NCBI GenBank assembly: GCA_029215795.1
Contig: JARDYH010000002.1
Location: 269,770,310-269,834,309, forward strand
DNA from: Anniella stebbinsi
Taxonomy: Eukaryota > Chordata > Lepidosauria > Squamata > Anniellidae
Length of the DNA stretch: 64,000 bases
Reading direction: 5' to 3'
The position numbers were made by a program, and so were the translations under genes. Position 1 is the first letter of the stretch. Each line of letters starts with the position of its first letter. Below, piece after piece: positions 42,556 through 54,470 of this stretch. The notes under the pieces were generated by a model. It was not told where the DNA came from. It saw only the letters and a list, made by a program, of their open reading frames with translations, and did no database searches.

Positions 42556-42900
42556 GATCCCCTCTACAAGAATTCGGTTTGACGCCCAGTTGTTCGATTA
42601 TGCGCATCTTCTCGCAATCGCTTTTACACCTAATCCCTATACACGGGAGGCGGTGAAGCGCATTACCGGTTGTATGAAACGCGCTTTAAAGGTATTTAAT
42701 GCGGAGAATCGCTTGTTTACATGGTCATAAGGCGCTTTAACTCCCGCGGTAAATTAAAACTCGCTATTTAACGCGCATTCAATAATGCACATAATCAAAC
42801 AGAAAAAGCGCCTCAACCCCCGATTTGCGCTCTGTTCATGTGGAGGTACAATCGGTAACGCGCTTTGAAAGAGCTTTAAATCGCTCTTGTAGAGGCACCC
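42556..42900 (+). mobile_element. Harbinger-like MITE (CTCTACAAG family), copy 5
   Basis: Ends GATCCCCTCTACAAGAATTC and (reverse complement) GGGTGCCTCTACAAGAGCG. TCA flanks at 42553-42555 and 42901-42903. 345 bp. Very close to copy 6 (shared TTACATGGTCATAAGGCGC), a subfamily apart from copies 1-4. Confidence 0.9.
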
Positions 42901-42903
42901 TCA

Positions 42904-43619
42904 GATTGGTAACCTTGGGCAGTTAGAGATCAAATAATGAATGGGATCACATCACAGTGCTTTGTAGCCAATTGGATTGGACCTTGTGATGAAATAATTG
43001 AGGGCAAATGAAGCTAATTCAGAGTGAGGGCTGTGCTTCCTGGATCATTCAGATAGATGAGGGATGGGAACCTCCAGCTCACTGATCCTTCCCATCCAAC
43101 CATGAAGCACTCCTGGCCAGCTACATCTCCTTTCCTCAATCATGCCCCCTTTCCTTTGATCCTTCATGATCCTTCTCAGAAACTGATCCGCAACATTTTG
43201 TCAGCATTCCAGCTTGTTTCCGGAGTGCCTCTGCAGTCTTCAGTGCATATTGAACTCTTCCCCCCCCCCCCCCGTTTCCCTTTGGAGCTCCTAGTTGTTT
43301 GGAAAATCTTTGGAGCTCTTTGGAGCTCTCCATTTGTTTCCAGAGCTGCTGCTGCGGTGTGTCTCTGAACTCTTCCTTCTTTGTTGTGGTTCTTTACCCT
43401 GCTGAGGTCCCACCCATCCCATGCTTCGGGCTAGGGCTGACCCTACTATTAGGCAGAGTGAGGTGACCGCTTCAGGCAATAGATGCTGGGGGGGATGGCA
43501 AGCAGCACTGACGTGTATGAGAATAAAAGCTATATGTGCTGTGCAGCTTGGCACGTGCCCCTAAGTTAGTTTGGAGGAGGAAATAGTCCTATCACCAGTG
43601 CTGAAGTAAGATTCAGCTG
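42904..43619. other. Interval without recognised feature
   Basis: No gene seen. A C homopolymer lies near 43261. Confidence 0.4.
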
Positions 43620-43624
43620 CCGCG

Positions 43625-44162
43625 TGTTATGACTAGGCTTGTTCACCTTGGGCTGGGAGAAGGATTTTCAGGCAATCAATTAGAGTCAGATTTTGATGCA
43701 GAAGAGCCAGTGCCAGAAACATACCAGCCTGTATGGAGAGTGGGAAAGGTGACTCTCATGGGCTCTTCACCAGCTGAGAATGAAATTTCGCCAGCCCTTA
43801 TCTCTGAGGGTGTTAACAACCCCCGAGTGTTCTTCCAAGGGAGAGGGCACTGAAAGCCTAGCTGATCCTAGAATCTGTCACAGACTAAAACGGGCGGAGC
43901 GAAAGGAAGGTGAGAGGAGGTCGGCCGGGCTAGCTTCTCGCCAAAGGCTTCTTCAGAACCAGTCTCCCTGAAGTTAAAGCATTTCTTGAATGGACAATTG
44001 TCTCACTTAGTTTGCATAATCTTGCCTAGAGAAAAGTTCCTAGAAAATTAGAGTCCTTTCAGGTGGGAGGAGATGTTTATTGCCTGAATAAAGCTTTGTA
44101 GATTACGTGGCAGACGTCTTTATTGTCTCCCAATGAAGCGAAGGTTGTTGGGAAACACGACA
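43625..44162 (+). mobile_element. Solo LTR, 538 bp
   Basis: Begins TGTTATGACTAGG and ends GGGAAACACGACA. AATAAA at 44087-44092 is followed by a GT/T-rich stretch. Flanks CCGCG (43620-43624) and CCACG (44163-44167) match 4 of 5, the difference being a CpG-decay change. No internal region, so it is a recombination relic. Class (Gypsy or endogenous retrovirus) undecided. Confidence 0.75.
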
Positions 44163-44167
44163 CCACG

Positions 44168-45450
44168 TTGGCTTGCATATTACAAATACCTAATCATTGT
44201 GGGGTAATTCTGAACTAAGGGTGTTTCCAGATGAGAATTTTACAGCACCAACACCCTCTTTCAGAGCTTTTCTACATGAGGCTGTTAATCCACTGTATCT
44301 ACACTCAGTTTCATCGCAGAATTGAGATCCAAGTTCTTCACAAAGAACTTGTCCTTTCCTGCTTTTCTGCTACATAACCTCTAGCAGAATAATACAATTA
44401 CACAAGTAGGAAAATGCATTTTCTTTTATCTTTGCAAATAGTATTCCATTTTCCCCACTCTAAAAAAAGCCGGGGAAGTGCTCTTAAAAAACAAAAACAA
44501 AACTGGAGGGTCACGTCGTCTAAAGAACCGGTAAATATCCATGAGTAAGGAAAGATGAGCTCACAATAAATGCCTTGTACAGTAAATCTCCCATTCACAT
44601 ACTTTTATGGTGTTTCAGGCATCATCGTTGTGAAGGTAAACAGGGTGCCATGACTCTGCCAGTCACCCTTCCCCCCCCCCCATCATCACCTCCATAGTGC
44701 TCCCAGGACTTGAAGGGAAAACCCTTGGGGTCTCAACGCACCCAGCCAGATGTATTCAACTGGTAGCCCATTAGATTAATACCGGTCCAGCCAAAGAAAT
44801 AGCAGGACAAGATATTGATGTAGAAAGGTTTATTTACAAGTTAAGGAATAAGTGAATGGGAAGAGTAATAAAGGTAAGTTACAGGAAAAAAACACCCAAG
44901 AATCTGCTTGGAAACCCAATACAATAAAAATAATAACATTCTATGTGGTCTAATCTACTTAATCTAAAGGAGAATCCTTTGCCTCTTGCCAGCATCAAAG
45001 TCAACTCCACCAATCTGGATGGAAACCAGAAGGACTTGGGGCTGGAAATTCCCCCCAAGCTTTCTACCATTTTGAACCCAACTCCCCAATTTGCATCTCC
45101 CCTCCCTCCATCTGAAGGGCGGGAGTAGATGGCATCTTCACACTTCACCAGCTGGGCCACTCTCTTGGCAGGCCAAGATGTTTAATGGCCTTGAAACAAG
45201 ATAAGGGTTCTAACTGCCAGCAACAGCCTTGAGAAGTCCCAGCCTCCCTCCACCCAGGTGCCTCCAGGTTGCAAATCTTCCTTACCAGAGCCTACTCCCC
45301 TCTGTCATAAAGTAAAATGCTAACTAAAATAAAAGCCATCTCTTATTAACTCTCACTCCAGTTGTGAGCAGAACAGGGCAGTCTATCTTAGAAGAATCTG
45401 TTCTACAGTCATCTTTCACTTGTAGCCTCCCATGCTCTCCCACCGCTTCT
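44168..45450. other. Interval without recognised feature
   Basis: No gene or repeat family that I can support. Confidence 0.4.
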
Positions 45451-45454
45451 CTCT

Positions 45455-45802
45455 GGCTGGGTTCACACAACATGCTAACCCACCCAGTATAGGTTGGTGT
45501 TGAACTGTGGGTTATTGTGCTGTCTGAACGCAGCTCACTTTTTGCATGGTTGCTCATTAACCATGCAGTGTGGCTTGTTAAGTACCCTGAACAACTCAAC
45601 AACAAGCCTTGGGTTCATAAATGAACCATACTGCATGGTTAACAAGTCAACCTGCGGAAAACACACTGCATTCAGACCACACAATAAACCCACCCTGTGG
45701 AAAGCACACTGTGTTCAGACAACAAGTTAACCCTTCCTGAAGAAAGCATTCTGCATTCAGACAATAACCCATGGTGGGTTATCATGCTGTGTGAAACCAG
45801 CC
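45455..45802. mobile_element. Palindromic Harbinger-like element (GGCTGGGTTCACACAACATG)
   Basis: The left end is GGCTGGGTTCACACAACATG. The right end, reverse complemented, is GGCTGGTTTCACACAGCATG. Inside, AGTTAACCC/CATTCAGACAACA blocks repeat about three times. No clear 3-bp duplication. GG ends suggest the same superfamily as 25909-26446. Confidence 0.6.
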
Positions 45803-45805
45803 CCC

Positions 45806-46827
45806 GTCTAAAAAAAGGTTAGTGAGCATAATGTGGACACCAAAACAACACTGAGATATAAGCAGAAATGAGGCAAAGTTAAAGGAGAACGTCTGAGCAC
45901 ACACGTACAACAAATTAGTAACAAGTACAACTGCATATTTATACCCAGAAAAAATGCTACCCCAAGCTAACACAAAAGACACTGATGATACGATCTCATA
46001 AAAGTCTTTTTTGGAGAAGGGGGTGTTGTGAGTATCATGGACTAGCTGAAAGATTTCAGCACCTCCACTTCATGAGAATTTGGAAGCATAATTAAAATGA
46101 AATGTTGATGCCAGTGTTTGCATGTTGAAATATTGATGCATAGATACATAAATCATTTTATGAATGCACGGTTCCATGCTGTGATTTACTGTGCCCAAAT
46201 GCTACCTATTCAGTAATGGTGGGGAGGGGATATACAGCCAAAAGATGGATAGTCTTCCATCATTTTGAAACAAGGGACTTGAATGAGGATAAATCATCAC
46301 CAACAAATTCACAGGCAACAATGTACTCTGCACTGCATGTGTGCCCCTTTATTCATGCTCCCAAGCAATAGCCACCAAAGCTCATTCATGTGGGACTCTT
46401 AGACCCCAACAGTTCCCATTTGTTCTTCCACCCCATCACCACAGCAGGGGATGGTTGAAACATTTGGCAAAAGAAAGAAAGAAATGAGTCCAGTGTGCTC
46501 TTCCCAAACTCCACCGTGGATTGAGGAAGCTAGATTGGATTCTGCAGTCCATTTCATACATGTGCAATGAGGCCTAGATTGGCTGTGTCCTGTCTCTTCA
46601 TGCTGGCCAAGAAGCTTCCAGCAGCAGCCAGGGGTGACGAAAACACCATCTCCTCACTGCCTTCAAGTGAGGAAGGGCTCACTGTTGTCACATGGTATAT
46701 ACTGATCATCAGGAGCAGCCTGGAATTTTGCAACTCTAAATCTCCCTTGGCTATTTGAAACCCACAGCTTGGGGCCCAGCCACTCAACAGGTGGAATGGA
46801 TTTCTGGAGATCAGCAATGCTCCCCTT
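45806..46827. other. Interval without recognised feature
   Basis: No gene or repeat family that I can support. Confidence 0.4.
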
Positions 46828-47131
46828 TGAACCCTGTTTGCTTATTTATTTATTTTTATTTGCTACACTTATATCCTGCTTTTTTGAACCCTGTTTGCAT
46901 ATTTATTTATTTTCATTTGCTATCCTGCTTTTCCCCCTCTTGCAAGGAACCCAAGGTGGTTTATATGGTCCTTCTCCTCTCCATGTTATCCTCAGAACAG
47001 CCTTGTGGGGTAGATCAGGCTGAGAGTCAGTGACTGGCCCAAAGTCACCCATTGAGCTTCAAGGACTAGAACATGAATCTCCAGAGTTGCAGTCCAACAC
47101 TCTAACCACTACAGCACACTGGCTTGTGTCA
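46828..47131 (-). mobile_element. Sauria-type SINE, inverted, with duplicated tail
   Basis: The minus strand reads GCTGTAGTGGTTAGAGTGTT (A-box), GGAGATTCATGTTCTAGTCC (B-box), CTCAATGGGTGACTTTGGGCC, AGCCTGATCTACCCCACAAG and AAAGCAGGATA. The tail side shows a ~58-bp direct duplication (GAACCCTGTTTGC units at about 46829 and 46887). Confidence 0.85.
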
Positions 47132-48449
47132 CTGTTGACGCCAAAATACACTAGAAGCCCACTAAAACCTGCTAGAAATGCCCATAGGTCATGTCTGACT
47201 CCAACACAGGAAGACAGTGGTGAAACACTGTCCCCCATTGCATTGCAGGCCTCACAATATGTGAAGTAGGGTTGAAATGGAAGTTGGGAATATCTCCAGC
47301 AGGAAGAAGGGAGACACGTGAACAACGGCCAGCAGAGGCAATTTCAGCACCCTGTCATTGTGCAGAAAAGTCTCCCTCCTTCCCTGTTGACGCCCCAGCA
47401 GGGAGAGGAAGGAAGGCTTTTACGCACAAAGACCAGCACTGGAATTGCCTCTACTGCTCATTTTGCGCAAGTCTCACCAGCAGGGAGGAAGGAGACCGGC
47501 AGAGTCCACGGAAATCCCCCAAGCCACAATTTGTATGCAAAATGGCGGCTCGCTAAGGGGATGGGAAGCTGCCAGGCCTTCACGGATTGCACAGGCTGTG
47601 GCGAATGGGTCCGGTGAGTGACAGTGGCTCAGCGAGCGGGGTCCAGGAGGCTGGGCAGGGGGAGTCCATCCCCCTCTCTGACATCCACAATATCCCTACA
47701 CAGAATGGCTGCCACGGTGGGCATGGCTGAAACACTCATTTCCCAGAAAGCAAACTGGTGAGACGAAAAGAAAAGGAACTTGCCCAAGAAGCTAGTTACA
47801 AGACAGAGGTGGAGTCTGAGCTCCAAAGTCACAAAGCCGCTCTTTGCAACCCAAAGAAAGATGGCACTGGAGGGCAGCACTTGGCTTTGCAACATGCCAA
47901 TGTCCCCATGGAAAATGAAAAGATATTTAAAATCCAAATAAAACCCAGGGAGGGCAGAGACCCTGGCAGGTGCCAAGAGAGATGCCTGCAGTCACAATGG
48001 TGCCCACACACACCACATTGGAGACCCCACTTCATCCCGGCTTCAAGCATGGATTGCAGCAAGTATGGAATTCAGCAGCATCCCTCTTTCACCTCCGTGT
48101 TGACCACCAGCAATGGGGTCAGGTGCCATCTCTCTGGGAGCCAGTTTTGACCCAGGGGCTTCCAGCTGCCGATACCCACACTAAAGGAACAGGACAGCAA
48201 TGCAGAGGAAGCCATAGAGAAGAGTTTCTCTGTCCAACAAAGGGGGGAATTTGGGCAGCCGCAACTTCTCCTCTTCTTCACTGATCCTTACTGAATCTGG
48301 CACCCCCGGCCACAAGGAAGGAAGTAGAGGCTCCCGTGTGTTCCTAAGCTCAAGGCAAGCTTATTTGCTCCTTATGTCCCCTCCACAGAAGACTGGGAGA
48401 GAAAAGGGAAAAAGTGCTAAGTGGGGCCTCACCGGGAGCCAGTGGCAGG
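47132..48449. other. Interval without recognised feature
   Basis: Frames of 100-130 codons occur (47758-48150, 47970-48284), but none shows a domain, splice context or repeat-family link. Confidence 0.4.
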
Positions 48450-49371
48450 AATTATTATTAATATCATTATTTGTAACATTTATATACCACTGAATATTTA
48501 TTTCGTTATTTATTTTATTCCATTTATATACCGCCCCATAGCTGAAGGTCTCTGGGCGGTTTACAAAAATTAAAAACACTGAACATTAAAAACACCGATA
48601 TACAAAATTTAAAAACGTAAAGCATAAAAACAAGTTAAAAATACAATATCCTGCTGGGTCAAAGCACAACAACACAAAAACACAAAACCCTCATCATATG
48701 CTGTTAAATGCCTAGGAGAAGAGGAAAGTCTTGACCTGGCGCCGAAAAGATAACAATGTTGGCGCCAGGCAAGCCTCGTCGGGGAGATCATTCCATAATT
48801 GGGGGGCCACCACTGAAAAGGCCCTCTCCCTTGTTGCCACCCTCCATGCTTCCCTCGGAGTAGGCAACTGGGGGAGGACCTTAGATGTAGATCGTAGTGT
48901 ACGGGTAGGTTCATGTCGGGAGTGGCGTTCCATCAGGTATTGTGGTTCCAAGCCGTGTAAGGCTTTATAGGTTAGAACCAGCACCTTGAATTGGGCTCGG
49001 AAATGTATAGGCAGCCAATGTAAGAGGGCCAGAGTAGGTCTTATATGCTCGAACCTACTGGTTCCTGTTATCACTCTGGCCGCTGGATTTTGCACAAGCT
49101 GCAGCTTCTGAACCATCTTCAAAGGCAGCCCCATGTAGAGTACATTGCAGTAATCCAATTTAGAGATTACCAGAGCATAGACAACTGAAGCCAGGTTATC
49201 CCTGTCCAGATAGGAACGTAGCTGGGCCACCAACCGAAGTTGGTAGAAGGCACTCCGTGCCACCGAGACCACCTGAGCCTCAAGTGACAGAAATGGTTCT
49301 AGGAGAACCCCCAAGCTACGAACCCGTTCCTTCAAGGGGAGTGCAACCCCATCCATACTGGAATATAACAT
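48450..49371 (-). mobile_element. L2-like LINE 3' part with long open C-terminal frame
   Basis: A 219-codon minus frame (49371-48712) holds DGVALPLKERVRSLGVLLEP, SKLDYCNVLYMGLPLKMVQK, LQLVQNPAARVITGTSR, LALLHWLPIHFRAQFKVLVL, ALHGLEPQYL, RERAFSVVAPQLWNDLPDEA and FRRQVKTFLF. A 3' UTR with GGGCGGTATATAAATGG and an ATAATAATT-type tail follow to 48450. It lacks the catalytic RT motifs upstream (5'-truncated), yet the remaining frame has no stop, so this may be a recent copy. Confidence 0.9.
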
Positions 49372-49589
49372 ACTGGAATATGGAATATTGGAGAGAGGCT
49401 ATAAACCAGCACATGACTAATTAGGAGTGATCCCTGTGTAGGATTCAGGCAGGTGAAAATGTAACACTCAGATAACAGAAGCGATGCAAGGACATTCACA
49501 AGAATCTTAATTGCCTAATTAAAGTACAACCTGAGCTGGAAGAATAGAAGAGCAAAGCAACTGAAACATGCTCACCTTACGTTTCATGC

Positions 49590-49800
49590 TCTGGGGAAGA
49601 TAGGAAACTGCCTTATACTGGCTGAGACTATTGGCCATTTATACTAGTATTGCCCATTCTGATTGCCGGTGGCTCTTCAGGGTCTCAGGCAGATGTCCTG
49701 CCTGTCACTGATCCCCAATCCTTTATGTGGAGATGCCAAGAATTGTGAACCTGGGACCTTCTGAGTGCAAAGCCAGTGCTCCACCACTGAGTTATGGTCC
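49590..49800 (-). mobile_element. tRNA-derived SINE (family B), inverted
   Basis: The minus strand carries ACTCAGTGGTGGAGCACTGG, CTTTGCACTCAGAAGGTCCC, AGGTTCACAATTCTTGGCAT and, at its 3' end, CAGTATAAGGCAGTTTCCTA. It lies head to head with the next copy. Confidence 0.75.
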
Positions 49801-49805
49801 CTCAA

Positions 49806-50005
49806 TACCATAGATATGGCTCAGTGTAGTAGAGCATTTGCTTTGCATGCAGAAGGTCCCAGGTTAGATCCCCGGCTTCTCCAGGTAGGGCTAGGAAAGA
49901 ACCCTGCCTGAAACTCTAGAGAGCTGCTGTCAGTCAGCGTTGGCAGTGCTGAGATAGATGGACCAAGGGTCTGACCTAGTATGAAGCAACTTCCTATGTT
50001 CCTAA
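49806..50005 (+). mobile_element. tRNA-derived SINE (family B)
   Basis: GGCTCAGTGTAGTAGAGCAT (A-box region), AAGGTCCCAGGTTAGATCCC (B-box), TAGGGCTAGGAAAGAACCC, then GGACCAAGGGTCTGACCTAG and AGCAACTTCCTATGTTCC. Confidence 0.75.
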
Positions 50006-50039
50006 TTTATAGCTTTCCTCAACAGCCCAAGTAAGCACA

Positions 50040-50115
50040 GTCAATGGTCAGGAATGCTGGGAGTTGTAGTCCAAGACAACTGGAGGATACCAGGTTGGGG
50101 AAGACTGCCTTATCA
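50040..50115. mobile_element. Partial AACTCCCA-family MITE
   Basis: GCTGGGAGTTGTAGTCCAAG then TACCAGGTTGGGGAAG, the right half only. Confidence 0.5.
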
Positions 50116-50208
50116 GTTCTCACAGGGCCACCTTTATCATAAGCCAACTATAGATGGCCATATAGAGCAACACTTTCATGGGGGGTTGCTGTTAACATAT
50201 GGGCTTTC

Positions 50209-50426
50209 TGAAATTCCCTCTTCATCACAACAGTGAAAGCTGCAGGAACCCTGCCATCCTTTTTAGCTGGTCAAGAGGGCAGGGCTCCTGCAGCTTTCAC
50301 TGTTGTGATGATGAGGGAATGCCACCAGGTGCTGCATGCATACAAATGACACCTGCTGAAATTCCCTTTTCTATACAACTGTTAAAGATACAGGAGCCCT
50401 GTCCTCCTTTCCATATGGTCACCCTA
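50209..50426. mobile_element. hAT MITE, TAGGGTGACCATATG family, copy 5, left-truncated
   Basis: Begins inside the left arm (GAAATTCCCTCTTCATCAC) and ends CCATATGGTCACCCTA. The central GTGACCAGATAC segment is partly deleted. Confidence 0.7.
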
Positions 50427-50563
50427 ACCCTGATGGAGGCATTGTTAGCTTTGGTGTACAGTCACATGTCTTTTCTTACCACACTAGTTTTTCAGGTTTG
50501 TGAAACTCTACCAAAATAATGGCAAACCTTTCCACAGCCAAACATGGGATGACCGTAGACACT

Positions 50564-50778
50564 GGTCTGTTTCGGATGACGCGATAATCAGCGAGGGGGG
50601 GGGGGACAACCGTCCATTGTGTTGCTGATCGGCAGCATTCGGACAACATTTTAGGCAACGGAGGGGGAAGAGGCAACGGACAGTAAGTTATTGGCAGCAT
50701 AAGGACGACACGATAATCAACACAACTGACAATTGTTCCCCCCCCCTCAGTTGATTATCGTGTCATCCGAATGCTGCA
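50564..50778. mobile_element. Harbinger-like element, short relative of 25909-26446
   Basis: Ends GGTCTGTTTCGGATGACGCG and (reverse complement) TGCAGCATTCGGATGACACG. ACT flanks at 50561-50563 and 50779-50781. Runs of G and C mark the two inner arms. Confidence 0.65.
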
Positions 50779-50787
50779 ACTGTAGGC

Positions 50788-50923
50788 CAGGGGTGGGGAG
50801 AAAGTAGATCTCCAGGTGTTTTGGACTTCAACTCCCAGCATTTTTTATCATTGGCCATGCTAGCAGAGGCTTATGGGAGGTGAAGTCCAAACCACCTGAA
50901 GATCTACCTTCTGTCCGCCCCTG
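50788..50923. mobile_element. Palindromic hAT-like MITE (AACTCCCA family), 136 bp
   Basis: Ends CAGGGGTGGGGAG and (reverse complement) CAGGGGCGGACAG. Flanks CTGTAGGC (50780-50787) and CTGCAGGC (50924-50931), 7 of 8. Confidence 0.75.
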
Positions 50924-50931
50924 CTGCAGGC

Positions 50932-51874
50932 AACAATGTGTCTCACACACCATCATCAGCACTCAATACCCCCCCACCCACACATACACACACAAATCCC
51001 TATGTATTGTCTCCAGCCACAGATGGTGTCATGTATGGAAGACCCACTCAAGGTTCTCCAGTGGATGCTTAAGGGAGGAGATATGGAATCCAATGGAAAG
51101 GCTAAGCAGGTAGATGTGTGAACAATAGCATCTCATCAAGAGCGGGATTCTGATTCACATAGCCGATTCACCACATGGCCGTTTCAGGAAAAGCCAAGCT
51201 CGTGCTGACATTCAACTATTTCCCACGCCAGTGGTGTGTAAGTGCCCCCGCCGGGGGAGGGGGGAATTCAACCCAAAATCTGCTCTTTGCCATGCAGTCG
51301 TGAACCCGTCTGATGTAGATCCTACATTTTGCACTTAGATCTTCCTACTCCGAAACGCAAAGGTGAATGCTGGATGGCCAAGCAGGAGTCCGTGTTTGAA
51401 GAGCCTTGGCCTCCATTAACTTGAGGAAACTATTATAGCAATGAGAAGGAGACTGCCAAGAAGGGAAGAAGAATCCGATCCAAAAGGAAGTATATCTACA
51501 CGAGAAACTTAAATTGGCTTAATAAACCCTTTGCACACTGTTGTCCAACCACGTCCAATGGATGCATGGAGGGGGGCTGAGGTGGTACCTGCTGACCTTA
51601 CCCTGGACCTACACACACTGAGTGTCTGTAGCTAATGCAATCCCTCTCCTCCTCCACACAGTTACTGTACATGTTCAGAAGACTGCAGCGGTGTTGTAGA
51701 ACCAGGACATGCAGGCGCACAGCGATGGCATTTCATTATTAGCAGGGACACCGATGATGTTAGTAACAATGTCATTGTTAGCAGGGACGCCGATGTCCCC
51801 CCTACATACACACACACATGCAGAAATTCCCATTCACTGTAGCTGGGAGGAAATGGATTTTCCCAGCAGCAATA
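50932..51874. other. Interval without recognised feature
   Basis: No gene or repeat family that I can support. A direct pair of AGCAGGGACxCCGATG lies near 51740 and 51780. Confidence 0.4.
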
Positions 51875-51882
51875 TATTGTTC

Positions 51883-52205
51883 TAGGGTGACCATATGGAA
51901 AGGAGATACGGGGCTCCTGTATCTTTAACAGTTGAACAGAAAAGGGTAATTTCAGCAGGTTTCCTTTGTATGCATGCAGCACCTGGTGAAATTCCCTCTT
52001 CATCACAACAGTTAAAGCTGCAGAAGTATAGCTAGAGTGACCAGATACAAAAGTGGGCAGGGCTCCTGGAACTTTAACAGTTGTGATGAAGAGGGAGTTT
52101 CACCACGTGTTGCATGCATACAACTGACACCTCCTGAAATTCCCTTTTCTATTCAACTGTAAAAAGCTACAGGAGCCTTGTCCTCCTTTCTATATGGTCA
52201 CCCTA
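51883..52205 (+). mobile_element. hAT MITE, TAGGGTGACCATATG family, 323 bp, copy 6
   Basis: Ends TAGGGTGACCATATGG and TATATGGTCACCCTA. Exact 8-bp duplication TATTGTTC at 51875-51882 and 52206-52213. The central AGAGTGACCAGATACAAAAG lies in forward orientation. Confidence 0.9.
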
Positions 52206-52213
52206 TATTGTTC

Positions 52214-52618
52214 CTCATTGTAACACAAACTATTTGTTAGCGGTTTGGTGTTCCTTGGGCCATGAAGACCCATTCGCTTGACAAAAGACCTGTTGCTGGT
52301 GCAGATGAAAACCGCTAGAACTGGTTTGTTGAGAGGGATCAACACAGCTGAGGGAACTTTGGTATACTCTCTGGGGGCGTGGCCATGGGGACTGTAATGA
52401 TGAGCGCTTGCACTTCGGTATTAACCACTCTACACTACTGGAAGGGTGGGTGGGAAAGGACTATGATCGTTCCTTCTCCCCAGGGAACAATAGCTCTGCA
52501 AGGAGGGCTAAAGTCAAGAGGGAGGGGGCAGAGCACTTAGGAAACTACAATTCCTATGATTCTTTGGAGCAATTCACAACAGTTAGTCTGATGTAAACTT
52601 AGTATGAGTTTGTAAGGA
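52214..52618. other. Interval without recognised feature
   Basis: No gene seen. AAACTACAATTCCTATGATT near 52541 may be a scrap of the AACTCCCA family. Confidence 0.35.
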
Positions 52619-52845
52619 AGGAGCCATAGCTCAGTAATACAGTACATGCTTTGCATGCATAAAGCTCCAACCTCACCTCTGGAATTTCCTGATAAGGCTG
52701 GGAAAGACTCCTGAGCTTTTCTGGGAACTGGGGGTGTTTTTTGCCTGTTCTGGATGGGGTTGTGCTCCCTCTGAAGGAGCAGGTCCGTAGTTTGGGGGTG
52801 CTCCTGGGTGACTGACAGATCCACCTTTTAATCATAAGGCACATT
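52619..52845 (+). mobile_element. SINE head (family B) followed by an L2-like LINE scrap
   Basis: 52619-52700: GAGCCATAGCTCAGTAATAC and TGCTTTGCATGC of the SINE head. 52735-52845: a plus-strand frame resembling LDGVxLPLKEQVRSLGVLLGD, the block also seen at 49360-49300. Confidence 0.6.
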
Positions 52846-53129
52846 TTACCAGGGGGTCTCAAGTCAATGTCCTTTGCGGGAGGGCAAGGATGGGACAAAC
52901 AGATGAAAAAACAGAACTATCCTCTCTTGTGCATGGAGAAACTTCCAGGGGTGCCTCTTTACACACACACACGGCTTTCCCATAAGTCAGGAACAGGCAA
53001 CCTGTTCTAGGACCTTTCTGATGTTTTGGATGCATTAATGTGCATGAAGCCATTGCCTATAACGCAAGCTCCCCTCGCTGCCCCTCACCTACAGTTCCCC
53101 GAGTCTTCCTCACCAGAACGTAGCAAACT

Positions 53130-53352
53130 CATAGTCCTTATGGGAGTCATCATGTTTTTGTTTTGTTTTTAGGCTTATAGCTTTTTCAAGTTATTATAGT
53201 GGTTTTAAATGTGTGTGAATATTGTATGGTTTTGCTCTTTTAATTTTTGTATATATTTTTTTAATTGTTTTAATCTTATGTAAACCGCCCAGAGAGCTTC
53301 GGCTATGGGGCGGTATTCAACTGTAATAAAATAAATAAATAAAATAAATCTA
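53130..53352 (+). mobile_element. L2-like LINE 3' UTR and tail
   Basis: TTTTAATCTTATGTAAACCG, CCCAGAGAGCTTCGGCTATG and GGGCGGTATTCAA, then (AATA)n. This is the forward counterpart of the inverted tails at 48520 and 60820. Confidence 0.8.
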
Positions 53353-54414
53353 TGCCCTGGGCCCCTGGAGAGGGGTGTGTGGATTATGCCACGAATCTGC
53401 ACATCCTCTATGCACGTGCCAAAGAACCAGAATGTTAAATGTACATTAAATGTCCTAGTTCATTGCAGAAATGATGGGAAACTGCAGCAACAATAATAAT
53501 AACAAAGGTGAAGCATCACAGTTTCTAAACCTCTTTCCATTTCATCACGCATCCATTTTTTTTAACGTATGGATTTATTTATTTTTACTTCAGGTTTGTC
53601 CCCTTAAAAAGAATTTCACTTAGACCATCACAGCAAAATGTCTTTGGAAAACACCTAGATTTACTATTTAATCAGAAATAAGTAACAGCAGGAGAAGTCT
53701 GTGGGAAATTAAACATTCACAAACATTAAGAAAGACAGTAAGTGATGTATACTGCCCAATGAAACTTTATAGTTTGTGACCGATAGCTGTATCTGGATGT
53801 GTGATTTACAAGTTTGCATTAAGAGCCCAAATTGCTATCTAAACCCTATAAATAACATCTACTGGTAACTCTAAAGAACATTTTTCTCCCAGGCTCTAAG
53901 CACATTTGGTAAACATTTTGCAGCAAAAAAAAAAATTAAAAAGCATATTAAAAAAGGACATTTAAACTGGGAAATATTCTGAAGGAAAAGAGTTTCACAA
54001 TACTATGTGAGGCTCAAGAAAGAAGCAGCTAATGGCTCTGTATTCAGGAGCATAAAGGAAAGGCTTTCTTGGAGTTCATTCTTTTTGTGAGGTTATGATG
54101 GGGGACTAACCAAGCCAGGCAAGGCTGGCCAAAGGCATTTGGCTGCTTGAGGCAAAGAAGCAAATGGGGCCAACAAACCAGGATCATAAAACACGATTTG
54201 AAATTGATTGATGAATCTCTGTTTGTATTAACTGTGGTTTGTGGTTAAGCCAAACTTGGGGTACCTGGTTTAATCCTAGTTTGTTGTGTCACTCTGCCCA
54301 TGCTGCCCACCTCGCTACAGAGATGCTAGGGAAGTGCAGCTTGAAAATGAAACTACTAACTCAGCCGAGAGACTCGTGCTGGCCCTTTCTCAGATCTCTC
54401 TTATCTTCTCTAAA
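53353..54414. other. Interval without gene; possible conserved non-coding stretch
   Basis: 53500-54010 lacks recognised repeats and reads as complex AT-rich unique DNA. Conservation is a guess. Confidence 0.3.
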
Positions 54415-54470
54415 TTAGCAATTTACAGCTTACTTGGGATTGGCCACTCACAGAAGTTTGCAAATCCATT
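54415..54470 (-). repeat. Copy of the GTGAGTGGCCAATC repeat
   Basis: The minus strand has AACTTCTGTGAGTGGCCAATC, quoted here as TTCTGTGAGTGGCCAATC, as at 29600-29665. Confidence 0.5.

Noticed and set aside
47758..48284. Overlapping frames of 104-130 codons considered as an exon cluster
   Set aside because: No splice-site pairing, no family resemblance and similar-length frames on the other strand.
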